Shown: positions 15,256-23,338 of the stretch, piece after piece
How positions within the stretch are numbered: position 1 is the first letter of the stretch
Layout of the letters: each line of letters begins with the position of its first letter
NCBI GenBank assembly: GCA_023406225.1
Contig: JAEXWS010000240.1
Coordinates: forward strand, 1-48,569
Length of the DNA stretch: 48,569 nt
From: Bacillota bacterium
Lineage (GTDB): Bacteria > Bacillota > Clostridia > Oscillospirales > Oscillospiraceae
Direction of reading: 5' to 3'
Program-made: the position numbers and the translations under genes
Notes under the pieces: generated by a model
The model's database searches: none
The model's input: the letters and a program-made list of their open reading frames with translations, nothing else
What the model was told of the DNA's origin: nothing

Positions 15256-16856
15256 CAAAACGGCCTCCCTTCCCGGGCGGCAGGCTCCGCCTGCTGGCGC
15301 AGAAGGCCCATGATATCCAGCATGCCGGGGTTGATGCGGGGCAGGCGCATCCCGATCTTCCCCTCGTAGGCGGCGATGGTACCGTATTTGAGGATGGTGA
15401 TCTCCAGCGGCTCCATATTCAAAAGCTTCTTCAAGTCCCCGTAATCGCTGTCAAAATACTTGAAATACAAACTCAGATGCTCCGTCAGCACGGCCCGGGT
15501 GGCCACCTCGCCGCTTTGCGCGTCGGGCGGGATCTCCAGATACAGGTGCAAAAAGGGGTCCTCGTTCTGGTTGAACTCCTTTTTCAGCACCCAGTCCCCC
15601 AGGTCCAGGCGGCTCAGGCGGATGACCTCCTGCATGGAGGAGGCGGTGATGCGGGTGAAGCCCGCGATGTCGATCACGTCCGGCACCCGGTCCACAAAGG
15701 TCAGCCGTGGGAGCCGCCCGCCTCCGGCGGCGAGGCAGTGGTACATGTCCCCGATGCGGTAGCGCATGAACGCGCCGCCGTGGAGCACGGAGAGCACCAG
15801 CTCATAGGTCTCCCCCGCCCGGATCTCATCCATCAAACAGGTCCGGGGCTGATAGCCGGGGTTTTCCAGGTTGCGCCGCATCTCCTGCTCGGGGATGAAC
15901 TCATAGAAGCAGGCGTCCGGGAAAAAGACCATGCCCCTGCGCTCCCAGTTTTCCGCGCCCACGCAGGTAGACTCCGTGCCCGCGGCCAGCTCCACCGGGG
16001 CCACGCCCCATGCCTTTGTCAGCCGGTCCTTGTAGCACTTGGCGTCCGTGCCCGCGTAGAAAAACGCCTTGAGGCGGAACACGTCCCCGGGGACGATGGG
16101 CCGCCCGTCCCGGCGGCTGACATACTTGGCCCGGATATAGCGCAGGGCGTTGCCCAGGGAGACGTTCAGCCCGCCGTGCCCGCCGCCGCTTTTGCCGAAG
16201 CTCTCGGTGATGTAATTCGCCACGCTGCCGATGCCGAAAAAGAAGTCCACGCCGCCGCTCATGGCCATGGCGAAGCCCTTTTTGATCCGCTGGCTGAAGC
16301 TCAGATCCGAGTGGGCGTTGGCGTCCGGCAGCCAGGTAAAGGCGATGTCCTCGTCAAAGAGGGACGGCATCAGCCCCGTGGCATAGGGCAGCGGCGCGCC
16401 GCCGTACAAGATCCGGTCGCCGCGCTTCAAATCGAAATCGCCCTTCTTCCGGGCGGTGGCCATCATCATGGCGGAGAGGAGGTTGTGGCGGTAGGCGTCC
16501 AGCATGCTGCGGGTGTAAGGCGCCAGCTTGATGGGCCGGAGGCCGCCCTCCCAGGTGGTCTGGATCCAGACGGCGGGCTCGGCGCAGAGCATCTCCGTCT
16601 GCTTGGACAGAAGGATGTCCGCGTAGTCCGCATAGGTGGTCAGCGGCAGCATCCGGCGCAGCTCGTCGATGCCGCGGGGGTGCTTTCCCCGCAGCAGGGA
16701 CCGGCCCAGGCCGCTCTCGCTCCATTTGATGAGCTGCTCCTCCATCAGCCGCCGCTGGGTATACATATACTCCGCCAGGCTCATGTCCAAAAAGCCGCAA
16801 TACTCCTGCCACAGCTGCTCCCGGCTGCATTTTTTCAGCTTGTCCTCAAACCGCAC
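15252..16856 (-). CDS. GH3-family (auxin-responsive GH3-like) acyl-adenylating protein
   Basis: 534 residues matching the GH3 family: an N-terminal LAEYMYTQRRLMEEQL helix, LPLTTYADYADIL, LAAGTESTCVG (nucleotide-binding loop), YRIGDMYHC and DRVPDVIDIAGFTRI. Plant GH3 proteins adenylate carboxylates such as auxin or jasmonate and couple them to amino acids. Bacterial relatives are largely uncharacterised, so the substrate is unknown. The start is the GTG at 16856, eight bases from GGGGGAGG; a GTG at 16865 lies inside that signal. It overlaps both neighbours and sits between a methyltransferase-like membrane protein and a c-di-GMP-type signalling protein, an unusual setting that suggests modification of a small acid or lipid signal. 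Confidence 0.85.
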   Translation of the reverse strand: MRFEDKLKKCSREQLWQEYCGFLDMSLAEYMYTQRRLMEEQLIKWSESGLGRSLLRGKHPRGIDELRRMLPLTTYADYADILLSKQTEMLCAEPAVWIQTTWEGGLRPIKLAPYTRSMLDAYRHNLLSAMMMATARKKGDFDLKRGDRILYGGAPLPYATGLMPSLFDEDIAFTWLPDANAHSDLSFSQRIKKGFAMAMSGGVDFFFGIGSVANYITESFGKSGGGHGGLNVSLGNALRYIRAKYVSRRDGRPIVPGDVFRLKAFFYAGTDAKCYKDRLTKAWGVAPVELAAGTESTCVGAENWERRGMVFFPDACFYEFIPEQEMRRNLENPGYQPRTCLMDEIRAGETYELVLSVLHGGAFMRYRIGDMYHCLAAGGGRLPRLTFVDRVPDVIDIAGFTRITASSMQEVIRLSRLDLGDWVLKKEFNQNEDPFLHLYLEIPPDAQSGEVATRAVLTEHLSLYFKYFDSDYGDLKKLLNMEPLEITILKYGTIAAYEGKIGMRLPRINPGMLDIMGLLRQQAEPAAREGRPFC

Positions 16857-17415
16857 GGTCCGCACCTCCCCCGCTCAAGTTCCGGCAGGCGCGGACGCTC
16901 CGCCGGGTCGGCAGCAGGAAGGGGGTCGCCGCCCGGTAAGCGCCGTAACCCTCCAGCCTGGCCGGAAACACACATCGGTCCTCAAAGACCACCAGCCCCA
17001 CATTCAGCCCGCCGTACGCCGCCGCCTCCCAAAGCGGCAGGCCCGCGGCCAGATACAAGCAGGCGTAAAGCCCCATGAACCACAGCACGCCGGGGTGGCG
17101 GCACAGGGCGTAAACCCCCGTGGTGCAGGCGGGCCGCTTCTCCCCCGGCCGGGCGTAGGACGCCTTCACCGGAAGCGCGAAGAACAGCGTGTAGACCTCC
17201 AGGAGGAACAGCGCCGCCGCCAGCGCCAGCACCAGCCACCGCAGCCATCCCTCCGCCAGGGGCGCGCCCCGGCGCAGCTCCAGCGCCGTGCCCGCCGCCA
17301 GCAGCAACCCCCCGGCGGGAAAGCACGCCTTCAGCGCCGGACGGGACAGCCGCCAGTCGTTATAATCGCTTAAAAAAAACAGGGCGAATCCGGCAAGCCC
17401 CAGCAGGAATCCCAT
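16846..17415 (-). CDS. Isoprenylcysteine carboxyl methyltransferase-family membrane protein
   Basis: 189 residues with about five membrane helices. The C-terminal half has the family pattern: TTGVYALCRHPGVLWFMGL, then VVFEDRCVFPARLEGYGAY and PFLLPTRR, matching the SAM-binding RHP and ExE/GY elements of ICMT/PEMT-type methyltransferases. The likely role is SAM-dependent methylation of a membrane-associated carboxylate or lipid; the substrate is unknown. The start was set at the ATG with GGAGGG seven bases upstream; the longer frame has no such signal. Its last codons overlap the GH3 start, so translation is probably coupled. Confidence 0.75.
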   Translation of the reverse strand: MGFLLGLAGFALFFLSDYNDWRLSRPALKACFPAGGLLLAAGTALELRRGAPLAEGWLRWLVLALAAALFLLEVYTLFFALPVKASYARPGEKRPACTTGVYALCRHPGVLWFMGLYACLYLAAGLPLWEAAAYGGLNVGLVVFEDRCVFPARLEGYGAYRAATPFLLPTRRSVRACRNLSGGGADRAV

Positions 17416-17479
17416 ACATCCGCCCTCCATCCGACTGTCGACGCGCCCACACATTTGTTATGTAGACTTATTCTTTTTT

Positions 17480-17508
17480 ATTATACGCATTTATCTGTAT
17501 AAATTCAA
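17480..17508 (-). promoter_or_regulatory. Sigma-A promoter of the methyltransferase-GH3-HD-GYP operon
   Basis: On the minus strand: TTGAAT, exact 17-base spacer, perfect TATAAT, about 65 bp before the methyltransferase start. It overlaps the end of the small ORF upstream. Confidence 0.75.
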
Positions 17509-17577
17509 CAAATTTCGCCTCGACATTTTACACAAACCGTCTACAGCCGCTGCCGCTACTAGATATAGGTATGACAT
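17491..17577 (-). CDS. Candidate 28-residue small membrane-type peptide
   Basis: A short frame starting ATG with AAAGGAGG four to five bases upstream. It encodes a hydrophobic N-terminal half (MSYLYLVAAAAVDGL) and a basic tail (KMSRRNLLNLYR). It lies in an AT-rich 270-bp gap where no longer gene exists, and its end overlaps the operon promoter. The near-ideal ribosome site in otherwise noncoding DNA is the main argument. It could be a leader peptide, a small membrane protein or chance. I recognise no family. Confidence 0.4.
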   Translation of the reverse strand: MSYLYLVAAAAVDGLCKMSRRNLLNLYR

Positions 17578-17683
17578 CCGGCCTCCTTTTCCATCTATAG
17601 TTGCAGTTTCTAATATTCTAATTATTTGAAACTTTAAAATATTTTGTAACCATCCGCCGTTTGTTGAAAACGACCATGCGCGC

Positions 17684-17712
17684 AAAAGGCGGCCCGTCCG
17701 GGCCGCCTTCCG
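17684..17712 (-). terminator. Terminator of uvrC
   Basis: AAGGCGGCCC and GGGCCGCCTT form a perfect 10-bp stem with a 4-base loop, followed on the minus strand by TTTTGCG, just beyond the uvrC stop. Confidence 0.75.
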
Positions 17713-17723
17713 CGCGCGCTTTT

Positions 17724-19553
17724 TCAGTCGGTTTTTTTGTGAAAATGCTGATAGACGGCCTCCGCCGCGGAGCGGGGCACCACGGCGCACAGCGCCTCCA
17801 CATCCGCCTCCCGGATGGCTTTGATCGTGCCGAAATGCTTCCGCAGGGCCTCCTGCCGCTTGGGGCCCACGCCGGGGATGCCGTCCAGGGCGGAGCGGAG
17901 GGCGCTTTTCCCGTGGCGCTCATGGTGGTAGGTGATGGCGAAGCGGTGGGTCTCCTCCTGGATCTGGCCGATGAGGGAGAACACCGCCTGATTGGCCCCG
18001 ATGCCGATCTCCCGGCCGTCCGGAGTCACCAGGGCGCGGGTCCGGTGGCGGTCGTCCTTCACCATGCCGAAAACAGGCGTGGGCACGCCGAACTCCCGGA
18101 CCACGGCCAGGGCCGCCCGGGCGTGGGTCTCGCCGCCGTCGATAAGGAACACGTCCGGCAGGGGGAGGAACTTCTCATCCCCGTCCGCCGCGCGCCGGAG
18201 CCTGCGGCGCAGCACCTCCTGCATGGAGGCGTAGTCGTCCGGGTGGCCGGAGAGCTCCTTGATCTGGAAGCGGCGGTAGGCGGACTTCAAGGGCCGCACG
18301 CCGCTGTACACCACCATGGAGGCCACGATGTCGCTCTTGCCGGTGTTGGAGATGTCGAAGGATTCCATCCGCCTGGGGGGCGCGGGCAGGTCCAGCATCT
18401 TTTGCAGCAGGGTGAGGGTGTGGGCGGTGCGCTCCTCGGCGGTGGTGGCCCGCTCCGCCTCCTCGGCGGCGTTCCGCTCCGCCATGGCCAGAAGTTCCGC
18501 CTTCTCTCCCCGCTGGGGCACATGGACCCACACCTTGTGCCCCGCCCGCTTCGTCAGCACCTCCGAGAGGTTCTCGCAGTAGCCCTCCGTCTCAAGGGGC
18601 AGCAGGATCTCGTGGGGCAGGATGGCCCGGGGCAGATAGTACTGGGCCGTCAGGGCGGAGAGCATCTCCTCCCCGCTCTCCTCGATGGGAGCGGAAAACA
18701 GCTCCGTCTCCCGGCCCGCCAGATTGCCCTCCTCCATGTGGAGCACGGCGTAGCAGCACTTGCCCGCCCCCCGGTAAAGGCCCCAGATATCCGTGTCCGC
18801 GCAAAGCCCGGCGATGACCGTCTGCTTTTTCGCCAGGGCCCCGATGGCGTTGATCCGGTCCCGGAGCAGCGCCGCCTGCTCAAAATGCAGGGCCTCCGCC
18901 TCCGCCTCCATCTCCGCCGTCATCTCCCGCAGAAGCTGCTTGCTCCTGCCCTCCAGCATCTGCACCGCCTGCTCGATCCGGCGGCGGTACTCCCCGGCGG
19001 GCATCTCCGGCCGGCAAAACCCGTCGCACCGGCCCATGTGGAAGTTCAGGCAGGGCCGCTCAGCGCCCACGTCCCGGGGGAATTTCCGGCTGCAAGTGGG
19101 CAGGCGCAGGGCGGAGAGCACCGCGTCCAGGGCCTGGCGGGTCTCGAACCGCCCGCCGAAGGGGCCGAAATACCGGGCGCCGTCGGCGGCCCACTTGTGG
19201 ACCATGGCGAACCGGGGATAGGTCTCTTTGGAGAGCCGCACGAAGGGATAGCCCTTATCGTCCTTCAAGAGGATGTTGTACCGGGGCATGTGCCGCTTGA
19301 TGAGCGAGTTTTCCAGCACCAGGGCCTCAAACTCGCTGGTGACGAAGATCGTGTCGAAATGGTCCACCTGGGACACCATCTGCCGGGTCTTGGCGGTATG
19401 GGATGCGCTGTCCTGGAAATACTGGCTGACCCGGTTTTTCAGTTTTTTCGCCTTGCCCACGTAGATGACCTTCCCGGTCTTGTCCATCATCAGATAGACC
19501 CCCGGGCTCAGGGGCAGGTCGTTGGCCTTTTCCTTCAGTTCCTCCCGCGTCAC
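17724..19553 (-). CDS. uvrC: UvrABC excinuclease subunit C
   Basis: 609 residues, normal for UvrC. In order: GIY-YIG nuclease (GVYLMMDKTGKVIYVGKAKK, residues ~17-95), the zinc/cysteine-like DGFCRPEM region and UVR motif (~195-235), the RNase-H-like second nuclease (MESFDISNTGKSDIVASMVV; VFLIDGGETH; LGVP-type core), and tandem helix-hairpin-helices at the C-terminus (LDGIPGVGPKRQEALRKHFG). It makes both incisions around UvrB-bound lesions in nucleotide excision repair. The start is the GTG at 19553, eight bases after GGGAGG; the longer frame to 19589 lacks a signal and overlaps the ptsH terminator. Confidence 0.96.
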   Translation of the reverse strand: MTREELKEKANDLPLSPGVYLMMDKTGKVIYVGKAKKLKNRVSQYFQDSASHTAKTRQMVSQVDHFDTIFVTSEFEALVLENSLIKRHMPRYNILLKDDKGYPFVRLSKETYPRFAMVHKWAADGARYFGPFGGRFETRQALDAVLSALRLPTCSRKFPRDVGAERPCLNFHMGRCDGFCRPEMPAGEYRRRIEQAVQMLEGRSKQLLREMTAEMEAEAEALHFEQAALLRDRINAIGALAKKQTVIAGLCADTDIWGLYRGAGKCCYAVLHMEEGNLAGRETELFSAPIEESGEEMLSALTAQYYLPRAILPHEILLPLETEGYCENLSEVLTKRAGHKVWVHVPQRGEKAELLAMAERNAAEEAERATTAEERTAHTLTLLQKMLDLPAPPRRMESFDISNTGKSDIVASMVVYSGVRPLKSAYRRFQIKELSGHPDDYASMQEVLRRRLRRAADGDEKFLPLPDVFLIDGGETHARAALAVVREFGVPTPVFGMVKDDRHRTRALVTPDGREIGIGANQAVFSLIGQIQEETHRFAITYHHERHGKSALRSALDGIPGVGPKRQEALRKHFGTIKAIREADVEALCAVVPRSAAEAVYQHFHKKTD

Positions 19554-19585
19554 GCCGCGCACCTCCCGTTCTCTCCTCATTCTTT

Positions 19586-19619
19586 GCAAAAAACAAGGCC
19601 CCGCGCAAGGCGGAGCCTG
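19586..19619 (-). terminator. Terminator of ptsH
   Basis: On the minus strand AGGCTCCGC pairs with GCGGGGCCT over a 5-base loop, followed by TGTTTTTT. Confidence 0.75.
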
Positions 19620-19634
19620 TTTCCCGTTGGCGGC

Positions 19635-19898
19635 TTATTCGCCGAAGTTGTCCTTCACCAGCTCCACCAGAGCGCCGACAGCCTCTTTCTCGTCGGCGCC
19701 GTCGGCGATCAGCGTGATGGTGGTGCCCTTCACGATACCCAGGGACAAAACGCCCAGCAGACTCTTGGCATTTACGCGGCGGTCCTCTTTTTCCACCCAG
19801 ATGCCGCTTTTGAACTCGTTGGCCTTCTGAATGAAGAAGGTGGCAGGCCGGGCGTGCAGGCCGACCTCGTTATTGACGGTGATTTCCTGTGTATACAT
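19635..19898 (-). CDS. ptsH: HPr phosphocarrier protein
   Basis: 87 residues, the usual length. The PEP-dependent phosphorylation site is His15 in GLHARPA and the HPr-kinase site is Ser46 in NAKSLLGVLSLGI; both are present, so it can serve the sugar phosphotransferase system and carbon catabolite control (with CcpA), as is standard in Firmicutes. AAGGAGAG precedes the ATG. It stands alone, with its own promoter and terminator and without ptsI, which is a common Clostridial arrangement. Confidence 0.95.
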   Translation of the reverse strand: MYTQEITVNNEVGLHARPATFFIQKANEFKSGIWVEKEDRRVNAKSLLGVLSLGIVKGTTITLIADGADEKEAVGALVELVKDNFGE

Positions 19899-19969
19899 GA
19901 TGCAGCTCTCCTTTTCTATACCAAGTCAGTTTGAACAGCTTCGCATAGCAAGTCATTATTCTAATTATC

Positions 19970-19998
19970 ATCATAACCGCTTTTTCCCATACAGTCAA
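19970..19998 (-). promoter_or_regulatory. Sigma-A promoter of ptsH
   Basis: Minus strand: TTGACT, 17-base spacer, TATGAT, about 70 bp upstream of the ptsH start. Confidence 0.75.
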
Positions 19999-20019
19999 CG
20001 GCGTTTTTCACAAACATTT

Positions 20020-20224
20020 TGAAATTTTGTGGGACAGCAGGGGTCTTTTTCGGCGGTTTACACCTTCAAAGCTCAAATCTGAGCCTGAATTTTGTCCATT
20101 ATTTCTTACCCCGCTACCAGAAAGCCCGAAAAGCCGCACCAGGCCCAGCCCTCCCATACAGGCGGGGCGGCGAGATACTCCTCCGGACGGCGCCAGTCGG
20201 CGCCCCGTTGTCCAGCGGCGGCAG
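20020..20224. other. Gene-free spacer upstream of ptsH
   Basis: About 200 bp between the ptsH promoter and the rubrerythrin terminator. I see no frame with a ribosome site. The right half is GC-rich with short inverted motifs (for example GGCGCC close to GGCGCCCC), but nothing I can name. Confidence 0.5.
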
Positions 20225-20264
20225 CAAAAAGCCGCGCGTCCCTCACGGGACGCGCGGCTTTTGA
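20225..20264 (-). terminator. Terminator of rbr
   Basis: AAAAAGCCGCGCGTCCC against its complement forms a stem of about 14 bp plus A/T ends, right after the rubrerythrin stop. It is symmetrical enough to work in both directions. Confidence 0.85.
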
Positions 20265-20272
20265 TGTACGGC

Positions 20273-20806
20273 TCAGTAATTGAACGCCTTGATCTGGAAA
20301 TAGGCCTGAGGATGCTTGCACACGGGGCACACCATGGGCGCGTTCTCCGCGATTTCCACATGGCCGCAGTTGCGGCAGAACCACATGACCTTTTCGCCCT
20401 TCTTGAATACCTCGCCCTTCTTGAGGTTCTCCAGCAGCTTCAAATAGCGCTCCTCATGGGTCTTTTCGATCTTGGCCACGCCCTCGAACTGGGCGGCCAG
20501 GGCCAAAAAGCCCTCGGCCTCGGCGTCCCGGGCCATCTCGGCGTACATCTGAGTCCACTCCTCGTTCTCCCCGGCGGCGGCCGCGGCCAGGTTCTCCTCG
20601 GTGGTGCCGATGCCGCTGAGGGCCTTGAACCACAGCTTGGCGTGCTCTTTTTCGTTCAGGGCCGTCTCCTGGAAGATGGCCGCGATCTGCTCATAGCCCT
20701 CTTTCTTGGCCTTGCTGGCAAAATAGTCGTACTTGTTGCGGGCCTGGGACTCCCCGGCAAACGCCTTCCACAGATTGGCCTCCGTCTTTGTACCTTTCAG
20801 CTCCAT
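20273..20806 (-). CDS. rbr: Rubrerythrin
   Basis: 177 residues. The N-terminal ferritin-like diiron domain carries the ExxH repeats (FAGESQARNKYDYF, ALNEKEHAKLWFK, EGFLALAAQFEGVAKIEKTHEERY). The C-terminal rubredoxin-like [FeS4] site is WFCRNCGHVEI ... CPVCKHPQAYF. Rubrerythrin reduces hydrogen peroxide in anaerobes, with electrons from rubredoxin or NADH reductases. Its start overlaps the stop of the upstream Fur-family gene by 10 bp, so the two form an operon under the peroxide-type regulator. Confidence 0.95.
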   Translation of the reverse strand: MELKGTKTEANLWKAFAGESQARNKYDYFASKAKKEGYEQIAAIFQETALNEKEHAKLWFKALSGIGTTEENLAAAAAGENEEWTQMYAEMARDAEAEGFLALAAQFEGVAKIEKTHEERYLKLLENLKKGEVFKKGEKVMWFCRNCGHVEIAENAPMVCPVCKHPQAYFQIKAFNY

Positions 20807-21228
20807 GTTTGTATTTCCCCTTTCAAAATTTGTTTGCTCTCTTTATCTCCGCGAACCGCGCATGCGGGGCAGATCCCGGTAAACAACAGGCTGTGCCCCG
20901 CGATCACGCATCCGCTCCGCGCCGCCAAGCGGTCCAGCTCCCTGTCGTAGGGAAGGCCGTCCAGATCGGATACGCCGCCGCAGCGGGTGCAGCGCAGATG
21001 GGCGTGGGGCGCGGTGTTGGCGTCGAAGCGGACCACCGCGCCGTCCATCTCCGTCAGCCGCCCCTCCTGGGCCATCTGGTGGAGGTTGCGGTACACCGTT
21101 CCCAGGCTCAGCCGGGGCATCCCGGGCTTCAGCCAGCGGTACACCATCTCGGCGGTGGGATGCTCCCGGCTGCCGCAGACAGCCTGATAGATCTGGTCCC
21201 GCTGAAAGGAAAACCGCTGCCCCGCCAT
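20797..21228 (-). CDS. perR: Fur-family regulator, PerR-like
   Basis: 143 residues with the Fur fold: winged helix (HPTAEMVYRWL ... LSLGTVYRNLHQMAQEGRL), the regulatory metal site region (FDANTAPHAHLRCTRCGGV) and the structural zinc cysteines (CTRC and CPAC). Cotranscription with rubrerythrin and an operator-like palindrome next to the promoter point to peroxide sensing (PerR) rather than iron or zinc sensing; this is inference, since the metal-binding residues alone do not separate the subtypes cleanly. GGGGAGG precedes the ATG. Confidence 0.85.
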   Translation of the reverse strand: MAGQRFSFQRDQIYQAVCGSREHPTAEMVYRWLKPGMPRLSLGTVYRNLHQMAQEGRLTEMDGAVVRFDANTAPHAHLRCTRCGGVSDLDGLPYDRELDRLAARSGCVIAGHSLLFTGICPACAVRGDKESKQILKGEIQTWS

Positions 21229-21246
21229 GACGCCTCCCCCTTAATC

Positions 21247-21294
21247 AATAATAATTACTATTATTTTTATAACACATCCAATTTAAAATTGCAA
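21247..21294 (-). promoter_or_regulatory. perR-rbr promoter with PerR/Fur-type operator
   Basis: Minus strand: TTGCAA (21289-21294), 17-base spacer, TATAAA (21266-21271). Immediately downstream (21247-21265) is a perfect 7-bp inverted repeat, AATAATA-N5-TATTATT, similar in size and composition to PerR boxes. Its position over the start site would let the regulator repress its own operon. Confidence 0.75.
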
Positions 21295-21424
21295 GCATTA
21301 TTTTCAAAAATATCCTGTCTTTTCCTGCCGCTCCGCAAATTCCCACTGGTAAGGGCAGCGGTTTCGGAGACAATAGGAACTGGGTATCGCGCATCAATTA
21401 CCCGCGCAAAAGGAGGATTCCAAC

Positions 21425-21808
21425 GTGAAGAGAAACCTTGCGCTCTTGCTGACCTCCGTTCTGCTGGTGTTCGCTTTGACAGCCTGCGGCGGAGACAAGA
21501 AGGACAACGGCGTAAACGACGCCGTTCCCCCTGTAAACGACAATGCCGATAACGGCGCCAACAACGGTGAAAACGGCGGCGTGGCCGGCCAGGACGGCGC
21601 CCCGAACGACAGCGGCGCTGGAGACGTTATCCCCGGCGATGACGGCGGCATGGGAGACCAGCCCGGCGGCCTGGATGAGAACGTCACGAAACAGAACGGC
21701 CGCGTAGGCGTATCCTACGGCCAGATGCTGCGAAACGGCCGCGTCCACGACACCGACGGCATTCTGACGGACGGGGAAAACGCGTTTATGAACGGCACAT
21801 CCTATTAA
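21425..21808 (+). CDS. Small secreted lipoprotein, Asn/Gly/Asp-rich
   Basis: 127 residues from a GTG start with AAAGGAGG upstream. A lipoprotein signal peptide ends in the lipobox LTAC with the lipidated cysteine at about residue 21. Then follows a low-complexity stretch of about 65 residues rich in Asn, Gly, Asp and Pro, and a short C-terminal module (NVTKQNGRVGVSYGQMLRNGRVHDTDGILTDGE) with an internal NGRV repeat. The low-complexity part looks like a spacer lifting the C-terminal module off the membrane. I recognise no family. It is a single gene with its own terminator. Confidence 0.75.
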   Translation: MKRNLALLLTSVLLVFALTACGGDKKDNGVNDAVPPVNDNADNGANNGENGGVAGQDGAPNDSGAGDVIPGDDGGMGDQPGGLDENVTKQNGRVGVSYGQMLRNGRVHDTDGILTDGENAFMNGTSY

Positions 21809-21873
21809 CGGTCCGCGGCTTTCCACGGTTTTGCCCAGGCGATCCCGTGACGCTGCATGAGGACCAACGCCAG

Positions 21874-21916
21874 CAAGCCGGTGAAAAAGTCCCTCGGGCT
21901 TTTTCACCGGCTTGTC
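21874..21916 (+). terminator. Terminator of the lipoprotein gene
   Basis: CAAGCCGGTGAAAAAG pairs perfectly with CTTTTTCACCGGCTTG over a 9-base loop. Confidence 0.8.
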
Positions 21917-21918
21917 GG

Positions 21919-21946
21919 TTGTCTTTTTTGTCAGATATGGTACAAT
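21919..21946 (+). promoter_or_regulatory. Sigma-A promoter of the DUF4230 gene
   Basis: TTGTCT, 16-base spacer, TACAAT, 48 bp before the ATG at 21994. Confidence 0.6.
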
Positions 21947-21993
21947 AAAGGGGAAAATTCACCCGCGGCCCCTTGGCCGCAGGAAGGAGTCCC

Positions 21994-22608
21994 ATGAAAA
22001 CTGCCGAGCTCCATCCCCTGAAAACCGCCAAATACCTGTGGCTGGGCGTGCTGCTGTGCGCCGTGGTGGGCGCCGTCTGCTTCCTGGGCGGAAGGCTCGC
22101 CGCCGGAAGCGGCGGGCAGACCGCGGACCTCTCCGCCGTGGTGGTGAAAAACCAGCTTGCGGAGATCAGCGAGCTGGCCAGCGTCACCTATACATACACG
22201 AACATGGCCCAGTTTTCCAGCAGCAACGATTTTTACGGCATGAAGGTCCCCTTCACCACGAAATCCTTCATCCTCACCTACGATGGGGCCATCAAGGCGG
22301 GCATCGACCTAAAGGCCGTGTCCGTGGAGGTGCTGGGCACGGAGGTCCTGGTGGACCTGCCCGGGGCCAAGATCCTCTCCCACGAGCTGGACGAGGACAG
22401 CGTGGAGGTGTTCGACGAAAAGACCTCCATCTTCAACCCCTTCACCGTGGAGGACTTCACGGCCTTCCAGGCGGACCAGAAGGCCGCCATGGAGGAAAAG
22501 GCCCTGGCCCGGGGCCTTTTGCAGGAGGCCCGGGAAAAGGCGGAGGCCGGCGTGCGTCTACTGCTGGAATCCGCCCTGCCTGAGGGCTATACCCTGACGG
22601 TGAAATAA
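21994..22608 (+). CDS. DUF4230-type membrane-anchored protein
   Basis: 204 residues. One N-terminal membrane anchor (LGVLLCAVVGAVCFLGG) is followed by an extracytoplasmic domain with the pattern LAEISELASVTYTYTNMAQF ... LTYDGAIKAGIDL ... VDLPGAKILSHELDEDS and a C-terminal helix ending LPEGYTLTVK, as in DUF4230 proteins. Function is not established for the family. The start follows AAGGAG; an upstream in-frame ATG at 21973 is not supported by a ribosome site. Confidence 0.75.
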   Translation: MKTAELHPLKTAKYLWLGVLLCAVVGAVCFLGGRLAAGSGGQTADLSAVVVKNQLAEISELASVTYTYTNMAQFSSSNDFYGMKVPFTTKSFILTYDGAIKAGIDLKAVSVEVLGTEVLVDLPGAKILSHELDEDSVEVFDEKTSIFNPFTVEDFTAFQADQKAAMEEKALARGLLQEAREKAEAGVRLLLESALPEGYTLTVK

Positions 22609-22644
22609 CGAAGCGGCATGCTGGGCATGCCGCTTCGTCTGCTT
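22609..22644. terminator. Terminator between convergent DUF4230 and gph genes
   Basis: CGAAGCGGCATG and CATGCCGCTTCG form a perfect 12-bp stem with a 5-base loop, followed by a T-rich TCTGCTTTTA. Confidence 0.75.
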
Positions 22645-23295
22645 TTACTTTAAAATGATGTCCGCCAGCTCCTCTGGGTCCCTGGCCAAGTATGCCGCGC
22701 CCGCGTCCTCCAGCGTCTTCTGGCTGCGGAAGCCCCAGGTGACGCCGCAGGCGTCCAATCCCGCGTTGCGGCCCGTTTGGATGTCCACCTCGCTGTCGCC
22801 CACGAACAGCGTCTCGCCGGGCGCCGCGCCCAAAAGGCCCATCACGGCCTTCACCCCGGCGGGGTCCGGCTTCAGGGGCACGCCCTGGAGCATGCCCCGG
22901 ATCACCTGGAACACGCCGGGGAAATAGTGCTCCACGATGGCCCGGCTGAATTCGTCCGCCTTATTGGAGAACACCGCCAGGGCGACCCCCGCCTTCCGCA
23001 GCCGCGCCAGCATCTCGGGAATGCCCGCGTAGGGGGCGGTCTTGTCCGTGTTGTGGGCCCCGTAATAGTCGGAGAACTGCCCCAGGGTATTGATCAAAAG
23101 GAGGGGGCTGCGGTGGTCCTCCGGCGAGAACCGCCGCACCAGGTTGGGGATGCCGTCCCCCACCATCTCCTTGAAGCGCTCCACCGAGTGCTCCGGCCAG
23201 CCGTTCCTGCGGCAGACCCAGTTCCCCGCGTCCGTCAGGTCCTCGATGGTGTTCAAAAGCGTGCCATCCAAATCAAAAATTACCGTCCGGTACAT
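22645..23295 (-). CDS. gph: HAD-superfamily phosphatase, phosphoglycolate phosphatase-like
   Basis: 216 residues with all HAD motifs: DxDGT nucleophile VIFDLDGTLLNT (residues ~5-16), motif II AVFSNKADE, motif III lysine in PLKPDPAGV, and motif IV FVGDSEVDIQTG. An alpha-helical cap lies between motifs I and II as in the Gph/PGMB class. Substrate assignment within this class is uncertain; phosphoglycolate is the default call. The ATG at 23295 follows GAGAGG; the longer frame from 23316 lacks a signal. It is a single-gene unit. Confidence 0.85.
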   Translation of the reverse strand: MYRTVIFDLDGTLLNTIEDLTDAGNWVCRRNGWPEHSVERFKEMVGDGIPNLVRRFSPEDHRSPLLLINTLGQFSDYYGAHNTDKTAPYAGIPEMLARLRKAGVALAVFSNKADEFSRAIVEHYFPGVFQVIRGMLQGVPLKPDPAGVKAVMGLLGAAPGETLFVGDSEVDIQTGRNAGLDACGVTWGFRSQKTLEDAGAAYLARDPEELADIILK

Positions 23296-23338
23296 CCAGC
23301 ACCTCTCACGTCTCATTTTTTACAGGTTCAGTATCACC

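Noticed and set aside
17661..19934. 757-codon plus-strand frame opposite uvrC and ptsH
   Set aside because: Shadow of uvrC; the composition is that of antisense GC-rich DNA and it crosses two genes with their own terminators and promoter.
20027..20950. 307-codon plus-strand frame across the rbr gene
   Set aside because: Antisense to rubrerythrin and its terminator; no supporting signals.
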